A stretch of DNA of 64,000 nt from Sisyra terminalis. Lineage: Eukaryota; Arthropoda; Insecta; Neuroptera; Sisyridae. The notes under the pieces were generated by a model that saw only the letters and a list, made by a program, of their open reading frames with translations, made no database searches and was not told where the DNA came from. Within the stretch, counting starts at the first letter, position 1; every line of letters begins with the position of its first letter. The DNA lies in contig OY292275.1 of the NCBI GenBank assembly GCA_958496175.1, forward strand, positions 58,295,701 through 58,359,700, written 5' to 3'. The position numbers and the translations under genes were made by a program. Below, piece after piece: positions 10,401 to 20,600 of the stretch.

Positions 10401-13400
10401 ATTATGGTAATGAGAAAAATGTAGATTCAAAGGTGAAATTTATGAAATCGGAAAAAGGTGTTAATGTATTTATAATTTATAACAAATAATAAATGCCTCA
10501 AACCGGTTCAGATTCCTTAAACGATATATTTAAAGCTGCTATTCTCTCATTTTGGCCTTCAAGTTTTAACTATGTTATTTCATATCACCAATTGAACATA
10601 AACCTGATTTTTTTGTACATATATACAATATAGCTGATCCCCGCGACTTCATTTGCGTAACGTAGGGGTAGATTATATTTTCTTTTCAGATTTGCTATTT
10701 GTACTGATATATGTAAATTTTTATTTCTCTTATTTCTTTTACGAAAAACATAATCATACCTGAAAACACTATTTTGTCAACTTTAAAAAGACACATTTAA
10801 TAAACTGAAAATTGAATATAGCCTATGTTCAACGGAGATAGTGTAGCTTCCCAACAGTGAAAGAATTTTTCAAATCGGTCAAGTAGTTTCGGAGCCTATT
10901 CAATGCAAACAATCAAATCTTTCCTCTTTATATTATTAGATATTAGATAAAATCGTTCGCCCTAATGAAATAAATCAGAATCAAACTACAACCCAAACTG
11001 TTGGTCGTAGAAGTCGTGAAATTTGGAAAGTACATCCCTTATATGATGTAAGCATCTGATAAGGTCGAATATTTGAAAATTCCACCCCTAACAGGGTGAA
11101 ATGAGGTGGAAAAATTCAATAGTACCTATTGAACAAAACTTCTTTAGACAAAAACTGTCGATCGTCAGATATCGAGATTCATTTTTGATGAGTTTTAATG
11201 CAATTTCAATCAATAATATTATTGACATTTTTCAAGAATTATACTTTGGTCATTATTAAAACAAATTGGTTATTCGACCGCACTTTTACCCTGTTCTGAT
11301 CCATCGCAAGTCATCAATGATTTCCTTGGTTTTTTCGGGATCGTTAAAATATCCAACCATAATTGAAAACCCTCGAACACACAATTCTCCAACAACCCCA
11401 AATGGAACGGTTCGCCCATCTTTGTCTACTATCTTGACTTCCAAATTGGACATCACTCCTTTTAAGTCCTTTCTTGTATCTGTATTGTACAGGTAAACTA
11501 ATCCAGAAACCTCAGTCATCCCGTATCCTTCCTGTAAAAATTAATTTCAAAGTAAATATTTAAGAAAATTATTATTTTAAAAATTCAAAATATCAATTTT
11601 GTTGTGCCATTATTTTTAATAACTTATTTATATTCATGGTTTAAGGATTTCGTTTTACTTTTTTTAAATACGGGATGAAAATGAAGTAAAATGAAGTCAA
11701 CACAGTTGCTGTTTTAATTTTTTGTATACTCAAGTATTTAAATTTGTTTATTCTTTATGACCTATTTCTTTAAATATAAAGTTAAGTTGAGAAAATAAAT
11801 TATTATAAACTTCGAGTCTAATAACAAATTTTAGAACCACAAAATTCTCCTTTTTAAATTTGTAAAAAAAAGCCAATTTGAACAAACCAACTGTCGATAT
11901 TATTGTGAAACATAGACAGAGTCGTCGATAAAATTTATAGTTTCTTTACTAACAAAAAGAATTATGCCAGAATTGACAAAGTGGATTTTCAATTTTCCTG
12001 GTAGGGGACCGTTCATAAAATACGTCACGCTAAAATAAGCTTTTTATGACCCCCTCCCCCCTTGTCACGCTGTGTCACACTTTCTGTGACCCCCCTAGAA
12101 ATATTTCGTCACAAAACTAAGACCTCCCCCCTGAATATGATAAATTTCAATAAAAGTAATAAAACTATAAACATTTGAAACTCTACATATTTAATATTTA
12201 CTAAATACGAAATGAATGACTTTTTATCATGATAAAAATTGAAAAAGAAAAGTAGTCGAAAGAAATATTAATTTAAAAATTTTTGACGAACGGTGAACGT
12301 CACGTTACCGAAGACCCCCCTCTCCCTTGTCACACTCAGCAAGACCCCTGACCCCCTTGTAAGCGAACGTATTTTATGAACGGCCCCTAGATCTTATTCA
12401 AAGATTTTCTAATGACTGAACTGCAAAATTATCGAACTTTTTCTTGCATTAATCAGAATATTGAAACAGGAATCAAAATAAGATTTTTTTCGCTGACTTT
12501 GAACAGTTATACTGTGTATACAATATATAAAATATATTGCAGTCCAATTTATGTAGTATAATTTAACATAATAATATACAAATTTAACATAATAATATAC
12601 AAATTTAATATAATAATATATAAACTTAATATAATAATAAATAAAAATCATACCACCAACATAAATTTGAACAGAAGTTCAAACAAAAATATTCGTGACG
12701 TATTACCCAGATACGTATTTCGATTGCCAAGCAATCTTCATCAGTGGTCATCAAGTAGTCTGGAACACTCCGTAACTCCGTGAATCATCACATAGCAGTT
12801 ACGGAGTGATCCAGACTACTTGATGACCACTGATGAAGATTGCTTGGCAATCGAAATACGTATCTGGGTAATACGTCACGAATATTTTTGTTTGAACTTC
12901 TGTTCAAATTTATGTTGGTGGTATGATTTTTATATATTATTATATTAAGTTTATATATTATTATATTAAATTTGTATATTATTATATTAAATTTATATAT
13001 TATTAAGTTAAATTATACTACATAAATTGAACTGCAATATATTTTATATATTGTATACACAGTTGAAACAGGAAGTTCATAAAGAATGATATACTATGCT
13101 TACCCACACTGTTATTTTAAGGGTATCCTTAATTTTTCGAAAAAGCTCACAAGGCGACGCCGATCCCCCGATTAAGCTCAAACGGAGAGAACTGCAATCG
13201 TAGTTTCTTTCTTTTTGAATATTAATTACATCGATGAACATTGTTGGTGTCCCATAAAGGAATGTACACTTTTCGGATTGTATGGCTTCCAATGTTTTAG
13301 TTGGACTATAAGCTTGGGCCGGTAATATAATGGTTCCTCCAAATAAAGTGTTTATGCCTAGAGCGGCTATAGTTGCGAATACATGAAACAAAGGACCTTG

Positions 13401-16400
13401 GGCACAAATAATCGGAGAAGATTTGTCAAAGGATAAGCCAAGTCCTACGTAATAAGCGTTGTTTAATACACCCACGTGAGACAGAAGGGTCGCTTTTGAA
13501 CATCCTGTTGTCCCCTTAAATAGAAACCAATTTTTTTCGTTAATTTCTAGTTTTCTATCTTCAAAGTTAAATGATTTGACAAAGTATAATTTTTGATAAT
13601 AGTTTACCGATGTAAATTGTATGTTTGTGCCATCTTCTGGATTTATTTCCCTTGAAATTTTCTCCAATTTCAACAAATTGTCTGTGTTTGCCAATTTTAT
13701 AACTTCTTCATAAGATATAGTTCCTCTGTAACCAAAATATTACCGAAATTTAAGTATTTTTTGTTCTTTTCTTTGATTCTTATTTTATTACGGTAAAGTG
13801 TTTCCAAAAGTGATGACAAGTTTTAATGAAGGAATTTGTGCACTGTTTAATTGTCCAGGAATGGAAAATGGTAGTCCAGGACAAATTTTCTGTATGATTT
13901 CGTAGTAGTTTTGAGTTCGAAAAGGTTTTGCAATGATAATTGCCTTCACATTCACTCGGTTGAGGCAATATTCCATTTCGGAAACTTGATTCAGTGGATT
14001 TAGAAGAACCTGGAAGATAATTATTTGGTAATTTTAATTCTACTATGATTATTAAATTATTAAAATTTTTGAAAGGTGGGAGAAAAATTGTTACACTAAT
14101 AATTTCTACTACTGTGATTATTGGAAACGTTCCACATTGTTTATCCAAAGGTATAAGTATTACTTTAACAATGAATATTATTTAATTATTTTCATTATTG
14201 AAAAATTACATTAAATCATAACAAAAGATGTTACTCAGGCCTAGCATAGGTATTTCAAATATATTAAGTTTAAATGATCGCACAATCATAAAGTAGGGTA
14301 CTACCTAATGTACTTGCTTAAATAATCGATTAGCAGTTCTATTTATAGCCCAAATTTCCAACAATCACTATAACGACAGAATTCAAAATTTGATCGTTTG
14401 CAATTCAATTAAAACACAAAAATGGAATGTAATAGATTTGCCTGAGAGATTTTGTAACTGAACAAATATTCCTATAAACTATTTATTGCAAAATTATTAT
14501 TTCTTATTATATAGCTTTATTTTTATATATTACTTATATATTAATGTTTCACATTATTATTAGCATTGATATTGTTATTATAGACTATTATTCTTATTAC
14601 TACTGTTGATTGTTTTTATGATTGTTGTTATTGCTATAAGAATTACTATTATTGTTATTGTTGCTATTGATTGTTAAAAATCTTTGTACTTATACAGCAC
14701 TAATCTACTGGGACTAGTGCTTACATGTGATTGTCTATAGATTAAATGCACTTAATATAACCCTATACAGATTGTGCAATTTATTTGAAAAAAAAAATTA
14801 AATCACTTTCTTTTTTTTTGTATTTAAGGCCAAAGCTTCAACTTTGAAATTCTCCCTTAGTTTTTTAAAAAAAATGCAGTTAGTTAAAGAAAAGCTTCCG
14901 ATATTAAAGCTGCCTTGATTATTTTAACAGTTTAATTGTCAGGGTTATCAGAAAATACCTTTAGTTGGACCTCAAAAGATTTTTTGTCAAATTTTGAAAT
15001 CACTAACTTTCAATTTCCAATTGTAAAGTCCAATTAGCAATGAAAATTTCCCCAATGTTATTTGATTTTAAATTGGATGATAACACGACAGGAGAGGATA
15101 GAAAGATAGATAGAAAATAAAACACAATTGTGATAATGAAATAATTATTGAAACAATTATGCCGATTGTCGCTAATTCCTGTCAAGTATGAAAATGTTAA
15201 CAACAAATTTTACAGTTGAGTTTAACAATTTCTTTCTCTTTATAAATAACCAACAGTGATAATTTACATATCTTCGTCTTTTTTGTCAATTTTTTTTTGG
15301 TGTAAAGAATACTTTCCAAGCTTTTTTAGGCTTTAAAGACCTGAGTTTGAAAAAATGATTGAATCAAAAAATCAGATAGATATACATGCTTTTTGAATTA
15401 ATGGATATTTAACTCCATATATTGCAGGAAGTTTGATGTTCGAAAATTGGACGAATTTGGGTTCAGAAACATTATATTTTTTACATTTTATTTGAACATA
15501 TGGTACATTGTAACATTTGATTATTAAAACATTTCAGAATGGTCAATATTTATAATTGTAAAACACGTGCTATAAATGTAAATATGAACCGTTTATTTTG
15601 AAAATGAGTTAAGTCCATTTCAAGAACAATCCCTATAGTGTAATCATTTTTAACCATAGGAACATAAGATACTAAGGAGGAGGGAATAATTGGCGTTTTT
15701 GTTAAAATCAATAATTTCTGAAAACTTAGCAATTAAATAATTAGCATACTTTGTTCTAGTTACAAAAATAATAATCACTTTATGGACCGTCCTTGAAATG
15801 GACTTACTCCACTTTCAAATTAACGAGTCATATTTCAAAAATTTATTTTAAATTAAGTATCCTTAAACTTATTTAAGGAAAATATTTTTGTGCAATTATC
15901 ATTATGCTTATTTTATATTCAGTGAAGTGGCGCCTGTTTAATACGAATAGAGTGCTTTGAGCTACGCACTAATATTTGATAACACAACACCAACGTCAAA
16001 GCGAGAAGATTTTAGCCAATGGGATTGCAAGATTTTAAAATTTTCAATTGTTTTGATTATTGAAATTTTGAAAATTTAACTAGCCACACCCTAAATGCCA
16101 TTCATGCATATACGAATACGAAATCGTAATTCGCATTCGGAGTCTATCGGTACATGAATTATTCATTAATGGGTTAGATTTAAAAATACTTTAAAATAGG
16201 TAGCAAAAACAGAAAATTGAGTTTATTTATTTGAAAAAAAAACATGTTTTTTTTTTATAAGAATTGATTCAAATTCTTCTATGGAAATTATTTCAACCTT
16301 TGCAATATGAATCTTAAATACAGCATCTTTAAATACAAGTCTTCCTTATTTAAATGGAATTAGGGTCGCTTTTACCATAGAGAACGAAACATACTATACT

Positions 16401-18246
16401 ATTAAAGTTTTTTCCCCAAATTTCATTAAAATACTTTTGCCTTTTCCTATATTTATTGAAACTTTGAATTTGATTTAAGCTTTTTCTAATTTAACCACTG
16501 CAATGTTTAGCGCTGTACCTATAGTTCAGCTGTGAACCAATTGACCTTTTGTGGAATAACGCAAAACCAATATATTTGCAACAAACGAATATTTTACCAA
16601 AAAAAAAAGAAAGTTTTATTTTTCACAGTTCACAGAATTTGGTAATACCTAGATATTTGATGTATAAAAATTAGAATTTGGTTTTGACAACTTTGCTTGT
16701 AAAAATTAAAGTTATAAGCTTTTTGGATTGATCTGATAGATCTGGAAGATTAACAGTATGAAATTTAGTGTTGCAAAATATTAAGAAGTTAAATCAGATT
16801 TTTTATAAAATCCTGTGCTAAAATCTTAAATCTTAATACTTATGGACTGTTTATACGATTTTGTTAAAGAATTTTAAACATTTAATAAATACAAGCAGTG
16901 CGTAGTTACCTAGGGGCTAGGCGGGGCAGTGCCCCGGGGTCCTCAAGCTCAGGGGGCTCTCAAATCGTTACCCGAAATCTCGATCGAACTGAACTATTGG
17001 AAATTCAGTTGGAAGTTCACCAATTATGCAAGAAAATAATGAGCAAATATGGAGTGCTAGAATGCGACCTAACGGAAGTATTTACAGCAATGTTATTATT
17101 CTTTAAAATTCCTGTCACTTCTGCAGCAGCTGAAAGGTCATTTAGCAAATTAAAAATAATAAAAAATTATTTAAGAAATAATATGGGCCAAACTCGACTC
17201 CGATATTTATCGCTAATAGCAATTGAAAACAAAACCGTATCAAGCCTGGATTTAAACGAAGTCATTGATACTTTTGCGAAAACTAAAGCTAGAAAAAATT
17301 ACAAATATAATTGTTATTTGGTCAGTTGGTAGGCCCGACCTTTATATAATAAACCCTTGAATCTTTTCTATTTCGATTTATTAGCTAAACCTACACCAAA
17401 TATTAATTGTAATTTATGTTGCTACTGTTTAATATTTTCATTACCAGCCCTGCAGTGCACAAAGAAGAGCTTAAGTAGCTTAGCATTTTTAAAGTATTTG
17501 TATTTTTCATATTTTTATTTAATAAAACCTAATCAGTTTACATAGCAGTGGGGCCCCATTTTTTAATTTGCCCCAGGGCCCTTGGTTACCTATAGCTACA
17601 CCACTGCGTACAAGAAGTCATTTTTCTATAATATATAAGTTTTTTATTAATTTTAGATTTCAATCAAAATAAGATTTTTTTTTTCAAAATAAGATTTTAG
17701 ATTTCAATTTTAATTCTTAGAGTAGTAATACCTAGAGGTATTATAATTACAAACAATAAAACTTTTGACCATGGGATTTGTTATTTTGAATTGTAGCTTT
17801 TGAAAGAAATGACTACCGAGAAGTTGTAATGGATATACTATAAATAATAGACTAAAGTTTTAAAAGAAAAAACCTTGGTAATTACCGAAATAATTCCAGC
17901 TTTCGCTAAAGCATAGTAGGAAATACACCATTCTATGGTATTATGGCTCCATATAGCGACAATATCGTTTGGTTTAAGTCCAAGCTCTAGTAATCCAGCA
18001 GCCAATGCATTTACCTACCATAGAAAAAAAAGTTTTTAAAACTTTGGTACAATTAATTGAAGAAATTATTTTCATTTCACTTACTTCATTTTTTAACTTT
18101 TCAAAAGTATACCGTTTTTGCCCCACACAATCAACAATTGCCATTTTATTTTCATATTTTCGAGTAGCCTCATCAAAAACACTGCCAATTGTTCGATAAA
18201 TCAATAGTCTATCAGAGACCTGATGAAAGTAGCTTAGTTCATTCAT
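7468..18246 (-). CDS. ACSF2: Acyl-CoA synthetase family member 2-like (ACSF2), complete, 8 exons
   Basis: Adenylate-forming enzyme that activates a fatty acid with ATP and joins it to CoA. Exons (minus strand): 18246-18085, 18014-17886, 14009-13792, 13725-13608, 13514-13104, 11531-11290, 9300-9159, 7701-7468; all phases agree and the sum is about 551 aa, close to the family's core length. Motifs in order: SYFHQ...LIYRTIG near the N terminus, typical of ACSF2; P-loop FTSGTTGCSK (usual TSGTTGxPKG, so PKG reads SKA); [30 protein letters not shown]; and PTGKTLR with the catalytic Lys. The ATG at 18246 is used because an in-frame TAA lies five codons upstream. ACSF2 is usually mitochondrial, but no clear targeting peptide is visible. 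AATAAA follows the stop directly. Introns hold several transposons. Confidence 0.92.
7706..8730. repeat. Long palindromic foldback in the last ACSF2 intron
   Basis: Two arms of roughly 480 bp (about 7706-8205 and 8255-8730) are near-perfect inverted copies around a short centre near 8235. Landmarks present on both arms are 'cttaatattaattttaag' or its complement, 'tggtctacaaaattttttt', 'cgacaaagtcgtaactcaca' and 'ttccgtgtattttcaatga'. The open frames of 103 and 73 residues are mirror readings of the two arms and are not genes. One end reaches to within about 10 bp of the acceptor of the last ACSF2 exon. Confidence 0.9.
9370..10610 (+). repeat. 1.3-kb dispersed repeat, copy 2 (ACSF2 intron)
   Basis: Partner of 5022-6400 in the same orientation, lying in the ACSF2 intron between exons 11531-11290 and 9300-9159. 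It starts 'ctagctcaacccggcagacg' and ends near 'ctcattttggccttcaag'. It carries its own version of the nested hAT-like segment (9827-10090), with 'aagctaacccgcgg' and 'caggccacccctg' ends. It has no open frame. Confidence 0.7.
10629..10950 (+). repeat. Dispersed repeat with CCCGCGACTTC head
   Basis: Starts 'tagctgatccccgcgacttc' and ends in 'atcggtcaagtagtttcgga' followed by 'tattattagatattag'. This head-and-tail pattern recurs at 43565-43850 ('ctagctgatacctgcgaat') and 47230 ('ctagtagttgcccgttgc') in this window, and is a layout I associate with dispersed repeats in many insect genomes. The repeat class is not assigned. A tail-like piece with 'ccacccctaacagggtgaaa' follows at 11020-11105 and has a relative at 47895-48000. 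Confidence 0.5.
12003..12388. mobile_element. MITE with ACCGTTCATAAAATACGTCAC ends
   Basis: A 386-bp element with inverted ends 'ggggaccgttcataaaatac' and 'gtattttatgaacggcccc'. Inside are C-rich blocks ('gaccccctccccccttgtca' on one side and 'gacccctgacccccttg' on the other). It lies in the ACSF2 intron between exons 13514-13104 and 11531-11290. It has no coding frame, so it must have been mobilised in trans. Confidence 0.85.
12707..12747 (-). ncRNA. Hammerhead-ribozyme-like motif, left arm of foldback A
   Basis: Mirror copy of the motif at 12827-12867, on the minus strand, with the same core CTGATGA, the same six-pair stem II and GAAA. Because ACSF2 is also on the minus strand, this is the copy that would lie in sense orientation in the ACSF2 pre-mRNA intron. 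Same extra A next to stem II and the same doubt about activity. Confidence 0.42.
12827..12867 (+). ncRNA. Hammerhead-ribozyme-like motif, right arm of foldback A
   Basis: Read 5' to 3': stem I strand CCA; core CTGATGA (12830-12836); one extra A; stem II GATTGC, loop TTG, GCAATC (6 perfect pairs); core GAA; a tiny stem III AT-ACGT-AT; C as predicted cleavage base; stem I strand TGG pairing with CCA. Order and core match a type I hammerhead with minimal helix III, as described in Penelope-like retroelements. The extra A between the core and stem II is a departure from consensus and may impair folding. Activity is not shown. Confidence 0.45.
13515..13607 (-). other. 93-nt stopless in-frame intron in the ACSF2 P-loop
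   Basis: The reading frame runs open through this segment, so a naive reading would insert 31 residues. Removing it (donor TCG|GTAAAC, acceptor CTATTTAAG|GGG) restores FTS|GTTGCSK, the nucleotide-binding loop that every member of this enzyme family has. The inserted residues would split that loop. The segment is 93 nt, a multiple of three, with no stop. Confidence 0.88.
15402..16140 (+). repeat. Dispersed repeat, copy 1, interrupted by a MITE
   Basis: Matches 34770-35535. Left block: 'gatgttcgaaaattggacga'. Right block: 'gtggcgcctgtttaatacga' through 'gccaatgggattgcaagatt' and 'catatacgaatac'. In this copy the middle is replaced by the MITE at 15589-15829, while the 34.8-kb copy has different middle sequence. 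No coding potential is recognised. Confidence 0.75.
15589..15829 (-). mobile_element. MITE family 'CGTTTATTTTGAAA', copy 1
   Basis: A 240-bp element with inverted ends of about 40 bp: 'ccgtttattttgaaaatgag' then 'ttaagtccatttcaag', mirrored at the right as 'cttgaaatggacttactcca'. Copies 2 (19493-19746) and 3 (49514-49768) are in the opposite orientation. All share the middle word 'aacataagatactaaggagg' or its complement. Non-coding. Confidence 0.85.
16896..17606 (+). mobile_element. Short hAT element, copy 2 (ACSF2 intron)
   Basis: A 711-bp copy bounded by 'cagtgcgtagttacctaggg' and 'tagctacaccactg'. Flanks AATACAAG and CGTACAAG agree at 6 of 8 positions, as expected for an aged hAT 8-bp target duplication. 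It carries a transposase C-terminal fragment on its plus strand (about 16950-17330) with [15 protein letters not shown]. Confidence 0.87.
16950..17332 (+). pseudogene. hAT transposase C-terminal fragment, copy 2
   Basis: An open frame whose recognisable part begins near '[19 protein letters not shown]' and runs through [15 protein letters not shown] to '[12 protein letters not shown]'. This is the hAT dimerisation domain only. The N-terminal part of the frame is translation of the GC-rich terminal repeat and not protein-like. It is not a host gene of the region, although it sits inside the ACSF2 intron on the opposite strand. Confidence 0.85.
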
Positions 18247-18619
18247 TTGTGTTTTTAATTATGAGAGAATAATTATTATGGATAATATTTTTGCTGATAC
18301 AACTATTCTGCGTTTTATAAACAAACGTCTGTAATAAGAGAGGAATTATTTGTGCTTTGAAAATATTTTAATTATTAATTAATTGTTTTTTTTTTTTATA
18401 TTTGTGGAAAGTACAGACAGGGTCGTATTGACAAATTTGTAAGAACATCTTTTTTATTAATTTATATGATAAATATTTGTGTTATAATTATTAAATTCAT
18501 AGGAAATCACATAAATTTTATTTTCCAAGATAAAATTTGTTGCACATTTTTTCCAAGTTAAATACAATTGAAGTTGTGCACTGGAAAATATTTTTTTTCA
18601 AAAACTATTGCTTTATAAT

Positions 18620-18795
18620 TTTTTAATTGTTACCAGGAAAGTGGGCATACAAGGACAATAAAATTTGTGACATAAAGGACTGTAAATTAAGAAGCCTGAT
18701 GAAGGTTAAATAAAGGATCAAAACCTTGCGGAATTAATTAGGGGTATATGGATTTACATTCTTTTATGTCCACTTTCCTGCTAACAATTAAAAAA
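18620..18795. mobile_element. Small MITE, CAGGAAAGTGGGCAT ends
   Basis: About 175 bp with inverted ends of about 30 bp: 'ttttaattgttaccaggaaa' then 'gtgggca' on the left, and 'tgtccactttcctgctaaca' then 'attaaaaaa' on the right. The middle contains 'gcctgatgaaggtt ... aaccttgcgg', a stem that superficially recalls a hammerhead core but lacks the GAAA box. Non-coding. Confidence 0.75.
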
Positions 18796-19492
18796 TGATG
18801 ATGAAAAAAAATTTTAGACGACAAAAATTTTACAATGAAAAATTTTAAATATTAATAATTTTACATTAATTTTTGCTATATGCCTTAATCTGTCCACAAA
18901 TTTCTTTTCCAAATTTTTGAAACAAATAATCATAAAACAACCTTTACAGCTTTCGATAGTTTTCAATCGTTAATTAACTTTTTCTGTGACGTTTTTATAT
19001 TTTCTCATATGCACTACTTTATGTTGTATTATTCTACCAAATAATATGACAAAAATTTGGTTAATATTATTATTTTTTTTAATTTCTTTGAGAAAAATAG
19101 GAGATAAAAATTTGGTTCTCTGTTTCTTCACATAAAAATATAAATAAGCGGTTTCTAAACCTATAAATCAACAAACGAAATAAAATTTCTTGCGTAATAT
19201 TCTATGGAATCCTAAGTTTAATGAAAAGCATATCTCATACTGTAGAATTATTCATTTAATACCCTCAATATTTTTACAAATGCAGACAGGAACTCTTCTT
19301 TCCAAAAATTCTTTAAAAATCATATTTGAAAATATTACTTATTGGTAATTATTAGACATCGGATTATATGCAGTATCAAAATACCAAAGTATGCACTAAG
19401 AAAGGGCGAAATATGCACAAAATATGCATCATCAAAAAAACCAATTATTTATAGAATTTACGTTTATTTTTACATTACAACCATCTTAATAT

Positions 19493-19746
19493 GACTCGTT
19501 TATTTTGAAAGTGGTGTAAGTCCATTTCAAGGACGGTCTATATGGTGATTCTTCTTCTTGTAATTAGAACAAAATATGTTAATTATTTAACTGCTAAGTT
19601 TTGACAAATTACTGATTTCATTTTAGTTGTTAACAAAAACACCAATTATTCCCTCCTCTTAGTATCTTATGTTCCTATGGTTAAAAATGATAACACTATA
19701 GGGATTGTTCTTAAAATGGACTTAACTCACTTTCAAAATAAACGGC
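19493..19746 (+). mobile_element. MITE family 'CGTTTATTTTGAAA', copy 2, nested in a hAT relic
   Basis: About 254 bp with ends 'ctcgtttattttgaaagtgg' and 'cactttcaaaataaacggcc'. Same family as 15589-15829 (opposite orientation) and 49514-49768 (same orientation). It is inserted in the hAT element 19353-20700, so it arrived later than that element. Confidence 0.85.
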
Positions 19747-20159
19747 CTATACATACAATTCTTCTGAACGTGTGTATAGAGGCCTGAGCTCCTCGTAGAT
19801 CGCCGGACCTATTTTGCTGAAATTTTCTGTATGTATTTAAGGGAAAACCTGGATAGTTTAGCTTCACAATCGGACAACCAAAATGAAAATGATGAAAAAC
19901 TTAAAATTATCTTTCGTTGTCAACTTACGGGACTGGACAAGATTTGAAATTAGGCGTCATTTTCGGAGATCTCTTCAAAAGTGCCGTTGATCAATTTTAA
20001 TCATCAATTTTCTTTATTCCTTCAGGGCGGGGTTTTTTATACAAAACTGCATTTAATTTGACACGAACCAATTGTAAGAGTTATACTGTTTAATCATTTT
20101 TTCCGAATATTTCCATGGTCTGCACAGAGGAATGTTTCTAGTTTCACAATTGCATCGAG

Positions 20160-20600
20160 TATATCGCTGAAATGTGTTGCAATAAGATCAATATTTTTTT
20201 GGATTGAAGAATCCTTAAACGCCGGTTAGTTTGAATTAATTGCAATAGTGTCCGGTTAGTCAAATTCTCCAACTAATTCTTTTATGGAATCGAAATTTTC
20301 AGCATAAAACAATCCAGCTTTCTATTAAGTTTTCACCGTATTAATATTGGTTGTGGAGGTAGTGCTACGTTTAGTAGTTGCTCTTTATATGCTTGTATTT
20401 GAGATGGTGCTTTTAAAAAAACTTTTTTTTTGTAGAAGAAATCAATTTATTGACTATCCCGAACTCGTTTTTGATCATTTCTGAAACTCAATGTAATCCG
20501 TGGGCTTGACATGTGATGTGAAGCAATATTGGGAACAATATTTTCAAAGCTTGACGTAAGAGGACGTGTCGATGACATAATACAACAAACCTAATATGTA
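20160..20600 (-). pseudogene. Decayed hAT transposase core
   Basis: Conceptual reading on the minus strand, with several stops and at least one frameshift, gives 'ALPPQPILIR' followed a frameshift later by 'GLFYAENFDSIKELVGEFD' and 'DTIAIN'. This matches the pattern of a hAT transposase segment (LPPQPxLTRWGTWLxAAxYYAENF). The conserved W after the Arg is lost with the frame. It is dead. Confidence 0.7.

Larger units (their letters stand above)
12502..13062. repeat. Long palindrome with hammerhead-like cores (foldback A) in an ACSF2 intron
   Basis: About 560 bp that are nearly a perfect inverted repeat centred near 12785. The outer part is a set of AT-rich imperfect repeats ('cataataatatacaaattta' several times). 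The inner 110 bp per arm are higher-complexity and contain the hammerhead-like motif listed separately. The right end stops about 40 bp inside the intron from the donor at 13103. The 80-residue open frame across it is a low-complexity artefact. A short derivative with only the ends is at 53145-53275. Confidence 0.9.
14010..17885 (-). other. Large ACSF2 intron, mostly repeats
   Basis: The 3.9-kb intron between exons 18014-17886 and 14009-13792. It contains AT-rich low-complexity sequence (14500-14690, degenerate 'ttattgttatt' units), the dispersed repeat 15402-16140 with a nested MITE, and a hAT element at 16896-17606. No other gene is seen in it. Confidence 0.8.

Noticed and set aside
12409..12651. 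80-codon minus-strand frame rich in Tyr, Ile and Lys
   Set aside because: It is translation of AT-rich tandem units at the edge of foldback A ('[12 protein letters not shown]'), a low-complexity artefact.
13077..13694. ACSF2 middle exon as one 205-codon open frame
   Set aside because: Its ends run into introns and it includes a 93-nt intron; the splice-corrected exons restore the conserved motifs and phases.
18670..18720. Hammerhead core in the MITE at 18620-18795
   Set aside because: CTGATGA and a five-pair stem (AGGTT/AACCT) are there, but the GAAA box is missing (GCGGAA instead) and the loop is long, so the similarity is probably chance or a dead relative.
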